64,000 nt of DNA from Burkholderia savannae (GTDB taxonomy: Bacteria; Pseudomonadota; Gammaproteobacteria; Burkholderiales; Burkholderiaceae): the NCBI RefSeq assembly GCF_001524445.2, contig NZ_CP013418.1, positions 1,426,001 to 1,490,000 of the forward strand, given 5' to 3'. How positions within the stretch are numbered: position 1 is the first letter of the stretch; every line of letters begins with the position of its first letter. Made by a program: the position numbers and the translations under genes. The notes beneath the pieces are model-generated. The model had not been told where the DNA came from and searched no databases. It saw only the letters and a program-made list of their open reading frames with translations. Positions 9,585-17,392 of the stretch are shown here, in pieces.

Positions 9585-10532
9585 TCAGACGAGTTCCGGG
9601 GATTGGATCACGCTGATCTCGACGCCGACCGGCTTCGCGCCGGGACCGTAGACCGGCATCGTGTCGCGATAATCGAGGCCCGCCGCGATCCGCACGTAAC
9701 GCTCGTCCGGGCAACGGTTCATGAACGGATCGAAGCCGACCCAGCCGAGCCCTTCGATGTACGCCTCGGCCCACGCGTGGCCCGATTGCGGCTGCATCGC
9801 GACCGCCGCTTCCTGTATCGCGACGCTCGTCTGGCGCACCGCGTCGCCCGGCGCTTCGTGCGCGCCGTCCGCGTCATGCCGCATCTGCATCGCCTGCTGC
9901 GCGACGCCGCTCGCCTGATGCAGCGCTTCGGCGATCCGCTGCATCGAGCCGTCCGTCAGCAAATAGCCCGACACGTAACGCGCCGGAATCTTCAGCGCGC
10001 GCGCCGTCGCGACGAACACGTGCGCGTGGTCGCGGCTCGTGCCGACGCCGCTTTGCAGCGCGGTCTCCGCGTCGCGCGGCGCCGCCTGCGCGTTCGGCTC
10101 GTAGGCGATCCGGCTGTGCACCTCGGTCATCAGCCAATGCAGCGCATCGAGGCTCTTGTGCTCGATCGGCAGCGCGTCGGCGAGCGCGCGAATCGCGTCG
10201 CCCGCGCGCGTGAGGTCGGTCGCGCGCTCGAACACCCACGGCGGCGCATACGAATCGGCGTTGCCGAGGATGCCGGCGCGATCCTGCGTCTCGACGACGC
10301 CCGCCGCGATGATCGCGATCTCCGGCTTGTCGCGATCGTGCCGCACGAGGTCGACGCGATTGCCGAGTCCATCCGCGTACGTGAGCGTCGGCTCGACGCC
10401 GTCGATCGTCACCTGCCAGGCCCTCACGGTCTGGCTCGGGCCGCTTTGCGGGCGCAGCCGCAGGCGCTGCAGCACGTACGCAGCGTGTTCGTCGAATTGG
10501 AAGCGCGAGATGTGGCGGATGGCGAGGCGCAT
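9585..10532 (-). CDS. Transglutaminase-like protein with nucleophile Cys replaced by Ser
   Basis: A 315-residue relative of the protein at 2181-3203, with a beta-rich N-terminal domain (about 1-100) and a transglutaminase core. Aligning GVCQDFAHV of that paralogue with GTSRDHAHV here puts Ser166 at the nucleophile position. The His (GHAWAEAYI) and Asp (FDPFMN) are retained. It is therefore either a pseudo-enzyme, a scaffold or a Ser-based variant; the conserved surroundings argue against simple decay. The start ATG lies 8 bp after the alpha-E stop, so the two are co-translated. An acidic, His- and Met-rich insert lies at about residues 210-240 (QQAMQMRHDADGAHEAPGD). Confidence 0.88.
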   Translation of the reverse strand: MRLAIRHISRFQFDEHAAYVLQRLRLRPQSGPSQTVRAWQVTIDGVEPTLTYADGLGNRVDLVRHDRDKPEIAIIAAGVVETQDRAGILGNADSYAPPWVFERATDLTRAGDAIRALADALPIEHKSLDALHWLMTEVHSRIAYEPNAQAAPRDAETALQSGVGTSRDHAHVFVATARALKIPARYVSGYLLTDGSMQRIAEALHQASGVAQQAMQMRHDADGAHEAPGDAVRQTSVAIQEAAVAMQPQSGHAWAEAYIEGLGWVGFDPFMNRCPDERYVRIAAGLDYRDTMPVYGPGAKPVGVEISVIQSPELV

Positions 10533-10540
10533 GGCTGATC

Positions 10541-11482
10541 TCAATCGAAGTTGTAGGCTTGGGCGATTTCGATGCCGAGACTGTTGTTCTTGGCGATGAA
10601 ATCCGTCAGAAACTCGTGCAGCCCGCTCTTGAAGATGCGTTCGACCGTGTTGTCTTCGAGCGACTGCTTGATTTTGGCGGCCGTTTCGTGACAACCGTGC
10701 GTGACGCCGTAATCTTTCGCGAGATGCTCGAGGCTCGACACGACGCGTCCGTAGCAATAGCGCAGCGAACGCGGCATCCGTCCGTTCAGGATCAGGTAGT
10801 CGGCGATGTTCGTCGGCTTGTATTGCACGTCGTAGACCCAGCGATACGACCGGTGCGCGGCGACGCAGCGCAGGATCGATTCCCACTGATAGTTGTCGAG
10901 GATCGTGCCGACGTGCGACACCGACGGCAGCAGCAGGTGATACTTGACGTCGAGAATCCGCGCGGTGTTGTCCGCGCGCTCGATGAACGCGCCGATCTGC
11001 GCGAAATCGAAGATCTCGTTGCGCAGCATCGTGCTGTAGAAGCTGCCGAGGATCAGCGCGGTCTCGCGCTTGATCTCGTCGAGGATCGCGGGCAGCGCGC
11101 TCGCGCGGATCGGCTGCGCGAGCGCGCGCTTGATCGCGAGCCACGCGCCGTTCACGCTCTCCCACGCCTCGCGCGTGAGCGCCGTGCGCACCATCCGCGC
11201 GTTCGAGCGTGCGCATTCGATGCACGACAGCACGCTCGACGAATTGTCGCGATCGCGCAGCAGATAGTCGGCGACCGTGTCGGCCGCATAAGTTTCGTAC
11301 TTCTGACGATATCCGTCGTCCGCGCCTGAGCTGACGAGCACCGACGACCACTCCGCCGGCGCGTCCGACGTGCGGGTGAGCGCCATCCGCAATCCCGCGT
11401 CGACGATCCGCGCGGTGTTCTCCGCTCGCTCGATATAGCGATACATCCAGTAAAGACCGCTTGCTGTGCGTCCGAGAAGCAT
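10541..11482 (-). CDS. Alpha-E domain protein (COG2307/DUF403), standalone
   Basis: A 313-residue all-helical cytoplasmic protein that opens with LLGRTASGLYWMYRYIERAEN, the signature of the alpha-E family. The GRYTERA-type motif is shared with the C-terminal half of the fusion at 3200-5806. Family members are almost always encoded beside circularly permuted ATP-grasp and transglutaminase-like genes and were predicted by comparative genomics to belong to a peptide-synthesis system; no biochemical function is known to me. It lies 83 bp downstream of the ATP-grasp gene and 8 bp upstream of the Ser-type transglutaminase gene. Confidence 0.9.
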   Translation of the reverse strand: MLLGRTASGLYWMYRYIERAENTARIVDAGLRMALTRTSDAPAEWSSVLVSSGADDGYRQKYETYAADTVADYLLRDRDNSSSVLSCIECARSNARMVRTALTREAWESVNGAWLAIKRALAQPIRASALPAILDEIKRETALILGSFYSTMLRNEIFDFAQIGAFIERADNTARILDVKYHLLLPSVSHVGTILDNYQWESILRCVAAHRSYRWVYDVQYKPTNIADYLILNGRMPRSLRYCYGRVVSSLEHLAKDYGVTHGCHETAAKIKQSLEDNTVERIFKSGLHEFLTDFIAKNNSLGIEIAQAYNFD

Positions 11483-11565
11483 GTTTGCCGTCCACTCCGA
11501 TCGTTGTTCGGTGCGGCGCGCCCCTACGCGCGCGCCGCGCGCGCATGCGCCGCCTCGCGCGTGCG

Positions 11566-12981
11566 TCAGTCGGCGAGCACCCAGGTATCCTTGGTGCCGC
11601 CGCCCTGGCTAGAGTTGACGACGAGCGAACCCTCCTTCAACGCGACCCGCGTCAAGCCGCCCGGCGTGATGCGAATCCGGTCGGACACGAGCACGAACGG
11701 CCGCAGATCGACGTGGCGCGGCGCGAGGCCCTTCTCCGTCAGGATCGGCGTCGTCGACAGCGCGAGCGTCGGCTGCGCGATGTAGTTCGACGGTTTCGCG
11801 CGCAGCTTCGCCGCGAATGCTTCGCGCTCGGCCTTCGACGCGGCCGGGCCGACCAGCATCCCGTAGCCGCCCGAGCCGTGCACCTCCTTCACGACGAGTT
11901 CCTCCAGATGCTCGAGCACGTACTTGAGGCTGTCCGCTTCCGCGCAGCGCCAGGTCGGCACGTTCTCGAGCATCGCCCGGCGGCCGGTGTAGAACTCGAC
12001 GATCTCCGGCATGTACGAGTAGATCGCCTTGTCGTCGGCGATGCCCGTGCCGGGCGCGTTCGCGATCGTCACGTTGCCCGCGCGATAGACGTCCATGATC
12101 CCCGCGACGCCCAGCACCGAATCCGGCCGGAAGGTGAGCGGATCGAGGAACGCGTCGTCGAGGCGGCGATACAGCACGTCGATCGGCTTGAAACCTTCGG
12201 TCGTGCGCATCGCTACGCGATCGCCTATCACCTGCAGATCGCTTCCTTCGACGAGATGCACGCCCATCTGGTCGGCGAGGAACGCGTGCTCGTAGTACGC
12301 GGAGTTGTGAATGCCGGGCGTGAGCACCGCGACGGTGGGGTTGTCCGCGTTGCCGCCGGGCGGGCAGACGGCCGCAAGCGACTGACGCAGCAGTTGCGGA
12401 TAGGTTTCGACGGGCCGCACCTTCACCTGCTGGAACAGCTCGGGGAAGAGCTGCATCATCGTTTCGCGGTTCTCGAGCATGTACGACACGCCGGACGGCG
12501 TGCGCGCATTGTCTTCGAGTACGTAGAACTGATTTTCCGCAGTCCGGACGATGTCGACGCCGATGATGTGCGTGTAAACGTTTCCGGGCGGCCGGAAATC
12601 GATCATCTCGGGCAGGAACGCATCGTTGTGCGCGATCAGGTGCTTCGGCACGATCCCCGCGCGGACGATCTCCTGACGGTGATAGATGTCGTCGAGGAAC
12701 GCATTGAGCGCCATCACGCGCTGCTCGATCCCCTGCGACAGCCGATTCCATTCGTGTCCGGAAATGATCCGGGGCACGATATCGAAAGGAATCAGCCGCT
12801 CGGCGGCCTCGGCGTCGCCATAAACGGCGAACGTGATGCCGGTCTTGCGGAACACGCCCTCGGCGTCATGCGCCTTCTGGGCCAGGCTCGCGGGGTCCTG
12901 CGTGTCGAGCCATTGCTTCAAGCGCTCATACGGCGCGCGTACGGTATCGCCGGGTTGCAGCATTTCGTCGAACGGCTTCAT
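11566..12981 (-). CDS. Circularly permuted type 2 ATP-grasp ligase (COG2308), first gene of the cluster
   Basis: A 471-residue ATP-dependent carboxylate-amine ligase-like protein with the full motif set. It has VLEDNARTPSGVSYMLENRE (metal and substrate region), AVLTPGIHNSAYYEH, RRLDDAFLDPLTFRPDS, ANAPGTGIADDK, and the glycine-rich loop KEVHGSGGYGMLVG near the C-terminus, as expected for a permuted fold. By family it should form an amide or peptide bond with ATP; the substrate is unknown. ATG 12981 is preferred because GGAG lies nine bases upstream. ATG 12996, five codons earlier, lacks a visible ribosome-binding site. It is the promoter-proximal gene of the six-gene run. Confidence 0.9.
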   Translation of the reverse strand: MKPFDEMLQPGDTVRAPYERLKQWLDTQDPASLAQKAHDAEGVFRKTGITFAVYGDAEAAERLIPFDIVPRIISGHEWNRLSQGIEQRVMALNAFLDDIYHRQEIVRAGIVPKHLIAHNDAFLPEMIDFRPPGNVYTHIIGVDIVRTAENQFYVLEDNARTPSGVSYMLENRETMMQLFPELFQQVKVRPVETYPQLLRQSLAAVCPPGGNADNPTVAVLTPGIHNSAYYEHAFLADQMGVHLVEGSDLQVIGDRVAMRTTEGFKPIDVLYRRLDDAFLDPLTFRPDSVLGVAGIMDVYRAGNVTIANAPGTGIADDKAIYSYMPEIVEFYTGRRAMLENVPTWRCAEADSLKYVLEHLEELVVKEVHGSGGYGMLVGPAASKAEREAFAAKLRAKPSNYIAQPTLALSTTPILTEKGLAPRHVDLRPFVLVSDRIRITPGGLTRVALKEGSLVVNSSQGGGTKDTWVLAD

Positions 12982-13248
12982 CGAAAAGTTCTCCATCCAT
13001 CATTCACTCGGCATCTCTCCATGCCGAACCGGCGCAATGCGTAGCGAGCAAAGAGCGTGCCTTGTTGGAATCCGTTTCGCGGTTTGATTTGGCACTTTTG
13101 CGCGGCACGCCGCACCACGAAGGTGCGGCCGCCAGTTGGCGGCATGCGCCGACTCGGCGCAGCCGGCGTCGCCCGCGTGGCTAGCGTGGCAGATTTCCGG
13201 CGTGTCTGTCTATGCGGGCGATCACCCCGGGGGACGGATCGAACCGCC

Positions 13249-13289
13249 CTCCGGATTTTATGGATTAACCAGATAGTTAATATCCGGAG
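13249..13289. promoter_or_regulatory. Nested inverted repeat upstream of the amidoligase cluster
   Basis: An outer 8-bp pair, CTCCGGAT (13249-13256) and ATCCGGAG (13282-13289), encloses an inner 6-bp pair, ATTAAC (13264-13269) and GTTAAT (13276-13281), around CAGATA. The inner right arm abuts the outer right arm. No T-run follows on either strand, so a terminator is unlikely. It could be an operator for a dimeric regulator or a structured leader of the minus-strand transcript about 270 bp downstream. Confidence 0.5.
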
Positions 13290-13631
13290 ACGCGACCCGC
13301 ACGGAGACGACTGCGATTCACGTAATGGACCGGAACGTGAGGCTGAATTGGCGACGCGAATTGGCGACGCCGCCCCCGGCGCCCAAGAAGCGCTCGAGCA
13401 TTTTGATCATGCACCAACAGAAATCGAATGGACTACGAATAGCCCGGAAGCTTCCTGATTTGCACGAATAGCGAGCGGACGCAGCCGTCGCCTCCGTATC
13501 TATCGCGTAAGACAGCAAGTGTGCGTCGCCCCCCGGCCTGGAATCCATTCGGCTTCCCGACGGCCGGCAAGACGAGGCGAGACGTCTCACCGCTCCAAAT
13601 CGCCGCGCCGGCCGTCGAATTAACCCTACTC

Positions 13632-13650
13632 GCAAATGAGAATCGTTTGC
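13632..13650 (+). promoter_or_regulatory. Putative Fur box
   Basis: GCAAATGAGAATCGTTTGC matches the 19-bp Escherichia coli Fur consensus at 13 of 19 positions by eye and has GCAAA/TTTGC dyad ends. It lies about 60 bp before the nitroreductase ATG in an AT-rich patch. This predicts iron-repressed expression of the two following genes. Confidence 0.6.
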
Positions 13651-13711
13651 ATTTAAGGCAAAACTATCCGATGATGTGCTCCGTTCATCGACCGATACCG
13701 AAGCCTCGACC

Positions 13712-14344
13712 ATGGATGCCATCGCCGCTGCGGCGCCCGCGCGCGCCGCCGTCGCCGCCGCCGCCGACAACCCGCACGGCCTGCTGCGGGGACTGCTTTC
13801 GCGCCGTTCCCGCTGGCCGCTGACCGAGCCCGCGCCCGGCCCGCGCGAGCTCGACGCGATCTTCGACGCCGCTCTCTGCGCCCCCGACCACGGCAATCTG
13901 CGCCCGTGGCGCTTCGTCGTCATCCGGGGCGCGGCGCGCCACGCGTTCGGCGACCTGCTCGTCGAACTCGCCGATGCGAGAGCGCCCGACGATCCGCCCG
14001 GTTCGCACGAGCATCGTCGCGGCAAGGCGCTGGCCGCGCCCCTCATCGTCGCGCTCGGCACCGCGCTGAACCGCACGTCGAAGGTGCCGGAGATCGAGCA
14101 GTTGCTCGCCGTCGGCGCAGCCGCGATGAACATGCTCAATGCGATCCATCAGCTTGGCTACGGCGGATTCTGGGCAACGGGCGTCGACTCGTACGAGCCG
14201 GCGCTGCGCGACGCGCTCGGCTTCGGCCCGAACGAAAGTCTCGTCGGGTTCCTGTTCGTCGGCACGCCGGCAGAGCTCGCGAGCGGCGCACGGCGCCCGG
14301 ATCGCAGCGCGCACGTGCGCGAATGGCTCGGCCCCGCACGCTGA
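13712..14344 (+). CDS. Nitroreductase-family flavoprotein (YdjA-like)
   Basis: A 210-residue soluble FMN-dependent oxidoreductase. LLSRRSRWPLTEPAP (about residues 16-30) carries the RRS motif of FMN binding. APDHGNLRPWRFVVI is the YdjA-subfamily block, and GYGGFWATG lies toward the C-terminus. Members use NAD(P)H to reduce nitro compounds, quinones or iron-bound ligands; the natural substrate is unknown. ATG 13712 is chosen as the start. An in-frame GTG at 13676 is the alternative, and neither has a clear ribosome-binding site. The gene is followed 69 bp later by a Cys-rich protein in the same direction and is preceded by a Fur-box-like site, so a role under iron limitation is inferred. Confidence 0.85.
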   Translation: MDAIAAAAPARAAVAAAADNPHGLLRGLLSRRSRWPLTEPAPGPRELDAIFDAALCAPDHGNLRPWRFVVIRGAARHAFGDLLVELADARAPDDPPGSHEHRRGKALAAPLIVALGTALNRTSKVPEIEQLLAVGAAAMNMLNAIHQLGYGGFWATGVDSYEPALRDALGFGPNESLVGFLFVGTPAELASGARRPDRSAHVREWLGPAR

Positions 14345-14413
14345 CCGCCGCGCCGATCGACATCGATGCGCGGCCCGCCGATCGCGGGCCGCTCTGAACC
14401 CGGAGGTTCCGCC

Positions 14414-14905
14414 ATGCATTTCCCTCATGCCGACACGAGCGGCGCACCACTCGCCGACGCCGACGCCGCATCGCGCGACACCGACGCCGAGCGGGTCGTG
14501 CTGACCGCGGTGCGCACCTGGCTGCATCCGTGCGCCGCCGCCGGCGAAGACGCGCGTCGCGGCCGGCGGTCGTGGCGCGACGTACTGGCCGCCGCCGGCC
14601 TGCGCGCCGACGGCCTCGTGCACTTCGACATGCTGATGCGCTTCCTGACGTGCGACGCGTGTCATCCGCTCGACACGCACTGCCACTGCGCGAGCGGGCT
14701 CGCCAGCGACGAGGCTCGGCTCTTGCAGGCGCTCGCCCATCTGCAATCGACGCGCAGCGAAGCGGCGCTGCGCGCGCTCGCCGACTGGCTGCCGCGCTGC
14801 GCGGACAGCGGCGTGCTGAAGATCGCCCGCTGGTTCTCCATCGCACTGCTCGACGCGGGGCTCGCGATCCGCGTTCCCGCGCAGCCCGCCGCCTACGTGC
14901 ACTGA
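14414..14905 (+). CDS. Uncharacterised Cys/His-motif protein, probable operon partner of the nitroreductase
   Basis: A 163-residue soluble protein that I do not recognise. Residues about 77-90 read CDACHPLDTHCHC, a dense Cys/His cluster able to bind a metal or Fe-S centre. The rest is Ala/Leu-rich and helical (LLQALAHLQSTRSEAALRALADWL). The start ATG is preceded by GGAGG (14402-14406), and codon use matches the neighbours, so the gene is probably real. It follows the nitroreductase gene by 69 bp and would share its putative Fur-controlled promoter. A metal-handling or electron-transfer role is only an inference from the motif and position. Confidence 0.75.
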   Translation: MHFPHADTSGAPLADADAASRDTDAERVVLTAVRTWLHPCAAAGEDARRGRRSWRDVLAAAGLRADGLVHFDMLMRFLTCDACHPLDTHCHCASGLASDEARLLQALAHLQSTRSEAALRALADWLPRCADSGVLKIARWFSIALLDAGLAIRVPAQPAAYVH

Positions 14906-15447
14906 CGAGATCAGTCACGCGCGCGCGGCGAACATGTCGCCGCACAAACGCCCGGTGGCGGCTCGCGCGAATCAAGCACGGCTTCGTCGGGCGCGCGGCG
15001 GGCACACGGGTTGCGACGCCCGATGCTCAGCCCGTCACCTGCAACACGAGCCGCGTTTTTCTACGCCCGGCGACGAGCCGCCAAATCGCCGTTCGCAACA
15101 CGGGCACGGCACGATTCCACCCGGTCAACCTCCTAAGTTTCGCGGTAACGCTCGCTGCCGGGCACACGATAGGTTGCGATCTCTTTGCTTGCGACTTTCT
15201 TCCCGGAGCGACTCGAACGGCCGGGGCGGCGGCGCACGTCTCGCGCGCCGGACTCGCACGGATTTCGCCGCGCCTGCCATTTCTGGTAGGCCTGCGAACG
15301 CGCGGCGTCATCTACCATCCTGACGGAATCCTCAGAAGAAAGCGCAAGCCTCATATTTCGACATCCAAAACAATCGACGCATCTTTACCACACTGCGGAC
15401 CGCGAGCTGTGTCATTTCTCACCTGGACTCACTTGGAGGAACGCTAC
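14906..15447. other. Intergenic region before the LPMO gene
   Basis: About 540 bp without a supported gene. The last 130 bp before the LPMO start are AT-richer and presumably hold its promoter, but I cannot pick a convincing -35/-10 pair. The only clear signal is the Shine-Dalgarno GGAGGA at 15435-15440. Confidence 0.5.
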
Positions 15448-16548
15448 ATGAAGTCGCACTTCGATGCGCCGTCATCTCGCCGGCGGGCGCGCGGCGCCGT
15501 CACACTCGGTGCCACCGCCACGCTTGCCGCTTCGCTTGCCGCATTGCTCGCGCCCATCGACGATGCAGCCGCGCACGGCGCGGTCGGCTTCCCGATCGCG
15601 CGTCAATACCAATGCCGCCTCGAGGGCGGCTATTGGGACCCGCCCAACGGCTCGGGTATCCCGAACAACGATTGCCGCGCCGCCTATCGCGCAGGCAACA
15701 ATTCGGCTTACCCTTTCACGCAATGGAACGAGGTGTCCGCGAACCCGGTCGGCCAGGGCAACGATCTCGCGCAACTGAAGGCCGCGGTGCCTGACGGCCT
15801 GCTGTGCGCGGGCGGCGACACGTCGAAGGCCGGTCTCGACAAGGCGCCGACTGCACTCTGGCGCAAGACGCAACTGACACCACGCAACGGCCACATCGAG
15901 CTCCTCTGGGAGAACACGACCTCGCACAATCCGGCGCGCATGCGCGTGTTCATCTCGAAGCCGTCGTACGATCCGTCGCGACCGCTGCGCTGGGACGACC
16001 TGCAGCAGATCTACGAAGCGCCGGCTCCCGCGCCCGTCCCCGCGAACGGCGCGGGCCATCTGCCCGGCTCGATCCAGTCGTTCTACAAGCTCGACGTGAC
16101 ACTGCCACCGGGCCGCAGCGGCGACGCCGTGCTGTACAGCTACTGGCAGCGCATCGACGCGGGCAACGAAGGCTTCTTCAACTGCAGCGACGTGACGATC
16201 GCCGCGGACGAGAGCGCATCGGGCTTCCCGTGGGTCGCGACGCATGCGTTCGTCGAGCCGGGCGTCGTGCCGCAAGCCGGCCAACAGGTTCGCTTCCGCG
16301 TGATGGGCACCGACGCGCGCGGCGCGGAAGTCGTTGACGTGCGGCAGCCGATCACGCCGTACAACACCAATCGCAGCGTGTGGGCGAAGCAGATCGCCGA
16401 TCAGGTCAACGGCCGCTACGGCAACATCGCGCGAATCGGCGTGCGCTCGGGCAACACGATCTACTTCGACACGACGAACCTGAACGCGAACAAGGTCTGG
16501 CTGCAGCCGAACTACAGCAGCGCGCTCGGCGTCGTCGGCGCGAAATAG
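15448..16548 (+). CDS. Secreted AA10 lytic polysaccharide monooxygenase (chitin-binding protein)
   Basis: A 366-residue copper enzyme that oxidatively cleaves chitin or cellulose. Residues 1-42 form a signal peptide with an Arg-rich start (SSRRRARG), a hydrophobic core and a DDAAA cleavage site. This exposes His43 in HGAVGFPIARQYQCR as the mature N-terminus, as the histidine brace requires. The second brace His is His160 in WENTTSHNPARMRVFI. Several Cys residues (QYQCRLEGG, NNDCRA, LLCAGG, FNCSDV) suggest disulfides. The protein is longer than the ~190-residue single catalytic domain; the C-terminal ~90 residues show no clear CBM and may be an extra module. GGAGGA lies seven bases before the ATG, and a terminator follows at 16655. 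Confidence 0.92.
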   Translation: MKSHFDAPSSRRRARGAVTLGATATLAASLAALLAPIDDAAAHGAVGFPIARQYQCRLEGGYWDPPNGSGIPNNDCRAAYRAGNNSAYPFTQWNEVSANPVGQGNDLAQLKAAVPDGLLCAGGDTSKAGLDKAPTALWRKTQLTPRNGHIELLWENTTSHNPARMRVFISKPSYDPSRPLRWDDLQQIYEAPAPAPVPANGAGHLPGSIQSFYKLDVTLPPGRSGDAVLYSYWQRIDAGNEGFFNCSDVTIAADESASGFPWVATHAFVEPGVVPQAGQQVRFRVMGTDARGAEVVDVRQPITPYNTNRSVWAKQIADQVNGRYGNIARIGVRSGNTIYFDTTNLNANKVWLQPNYSSALGVVGAK

Positions 16549-16627
16549 CGGGCCGCCGTCCGTTCCGGACGGGCGGCCGCGCATCGCCGCAAGCCGGCGC
16601 CGCGCAGCCGCCTTACATAGCGTGCTT

Positions 16628-16650
16628 GCGGATATTCCCTCGATATCCGC
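16628..16650. repeat. Inverted repeat GCGGATAT-N7-ATATCCGC
   Basis: Perfect 8-bp arms (16628-16635 and 16643-16650) flank seven bases, 80 bp after the LPMO stop and just before its terminator. There is no T-run of its own. It may be an operator or an mRNA 3' stem. Confidence 0.5.
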
Positions 16651-16654
16651 ATTG

Positions 16655-16693
16655 GGCGACGCATCTCGATCCTCGATGCGCCGCCTTTTTTTT
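16655..16693 (+). terminator. Intrinsic terminator after the LPMO gene
   Basis: The stem GGCGACGCATC (16655-16665) pairs with GATGCGCCGCC (16675-16685) at 10 of 11 positions and is followed by eight T residues (16686-16693). Confidence 0.85.
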
Positions 16694-16718
16694 GCCCTCT
16701 CGCGTCCGGGCCGGCCGG

Positions 16719-16755
16719 ATAGGAAATACCGATTCCGATCATTGAAACAAGCAAT
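16719..16755 (+). promoter_or_regulatory. OxyR-type operator upstream of ahpC
   Basis: Four tetranucleotides lie exactly seven bases apart: ATAG (16719), CGAT (16730), ATTG (16741) and CAAT (16752). Compared with the OxyR consensus ATAG-N7-CTAT-N7-ATAG-N7-CTAT this is 13 of 16. It ends immediately before the -35 box, the position of an activating OxyR tetramer site. Confidence 0.7.
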
Positions 16756-16784
16756 TTCACAGAATCGCACCCCATCGCCATACT
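16756..16784 (+). promoter_or_regulatory. Putative ahpC promoter
   Basis: TTCACA (16756-16761), a 17-bp spacer and CATACT (16779-16784) resemble a sigma-70 promoter with an imperfect -10, as is usual for OxyR-activated genes. The ATG lies 40 bp downstream of the -10. Confidence 0.6.
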
Positions 16785-16824
16785 GGCGCTTCCTGATCAC
16801 ACACCGATTCAAGAGGAAGCGCAA

Positions 16825-17388
16825 ATGCCGATCATCAACAGCCAGATCAAACCGTTCAAGGCCACCGCGTATCACAACGGCGACTTCGTGCAAGTCAGCG
16901 ACGAGACCCTGAAGGGCAAATGGTCCGTCGTCGTGTTCTATCCGGCCGACTTCACGTTCGTGTGCCCGACGGAGCTGGGCGATCTGGCAGACCGCTACGC
17001 CGAATTCCAGAAGCTCGGCGTTGAAATCTACGCGGTGTCGACCGATACGCACTTCACGCACAAGGCATGGCACGACACGTCGGACACGATCTCGAAGATC
17101 AAGTATCCGATGATCGGCGATCCGACGCTCGCGATCTCGCGCAACTTCGACGTGCTGATCGAGGAAGAAGGCCTCGCGCTGCGCGGCACGTTCGTGATCA
17201 ACCCGGAAGGCGAGATCAAGCTGTGCGAGATCCACGACAACGGCATCGGCCGCGACGCGGGCGAGCTGCTGCGCAAGGTCCAGGCCGCGCAGTACGTCGC
17301 CGCGCACCCGGGCGAGGTCTGCCCCGCCAAATGGACGCCGGGCGCCGACACGCTCACGCCGTCGCTCGACCTGATCGGCAAGATCTGA
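16825..17388 (+). CDS. ahpC: Alkyl hydroperoxide reductase subunit C (2-Cys peroxiredoxin)
   Basis: A 187-residue cytosolic peroxidase that reduces H2O2, organic peroxides and peroxynitrite. The peroxidatic Cys47 is in [10 protein letters not shown] and the resolving Cys166 is in GEVCPAKW. The length is exactly that of the AhpC/Prx1 subfamily, which is recycled by AhpF. AAGAGGAAG before the ATG serves as ribosome-binding site. The upstream region carries an OxyR-like operator and promoter. AhpF follows 146 bp later in the same direction. Confidence 0.97.
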   Translation: MPIINSQIKPFKATAYHNGDFVQVSDETLKGKWSVVVFYPADFTFVCPTELGDLADRYAEFQKLGVEIYAVSTDTHFTHKAWHDTSDTISKIKYPMIGDPTLAISRNFDVLIEEEGLALRGTFVINPEGEIKLCEIHDNGIGRDAGELLRKVQAAQYVAAHPGEVCPAKWTPGADTLTPSLDLIGKI

Positions 17389-17392
17389 AGCC

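Larger units (their letters stand above)
12982..13711. other. Divergent intergenic region
   Basis: About 730 bp separate the amidoligase cluster (minus) from the nitroreductase gene (plus). No gene is supported. The region holds a nested inverted repeat at 13249-13289 and a Fur-box-like site at 13632-13650. Both lie in locally AT-richer DNA and are plausible regulatory sites for the two divergent units. Confidence 0.6.

Noticed and set aside
13085..13115. TTGGCAC...TTGCGC resembling a sigma-54 promoter
   Set aside because: The GG-to-GC distance does not fit the required 10-bp spacing, and the orientation does not lead to a nearby gene.
14530..15447. Long upstream extension of the LPMO reading frame
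   Set aside because: It overlaps the Cys-rich gene in another frame, is Arg-rich low-complexity, and a clear Shine-Dalgarno plus signal peptide fix the start at 15448.
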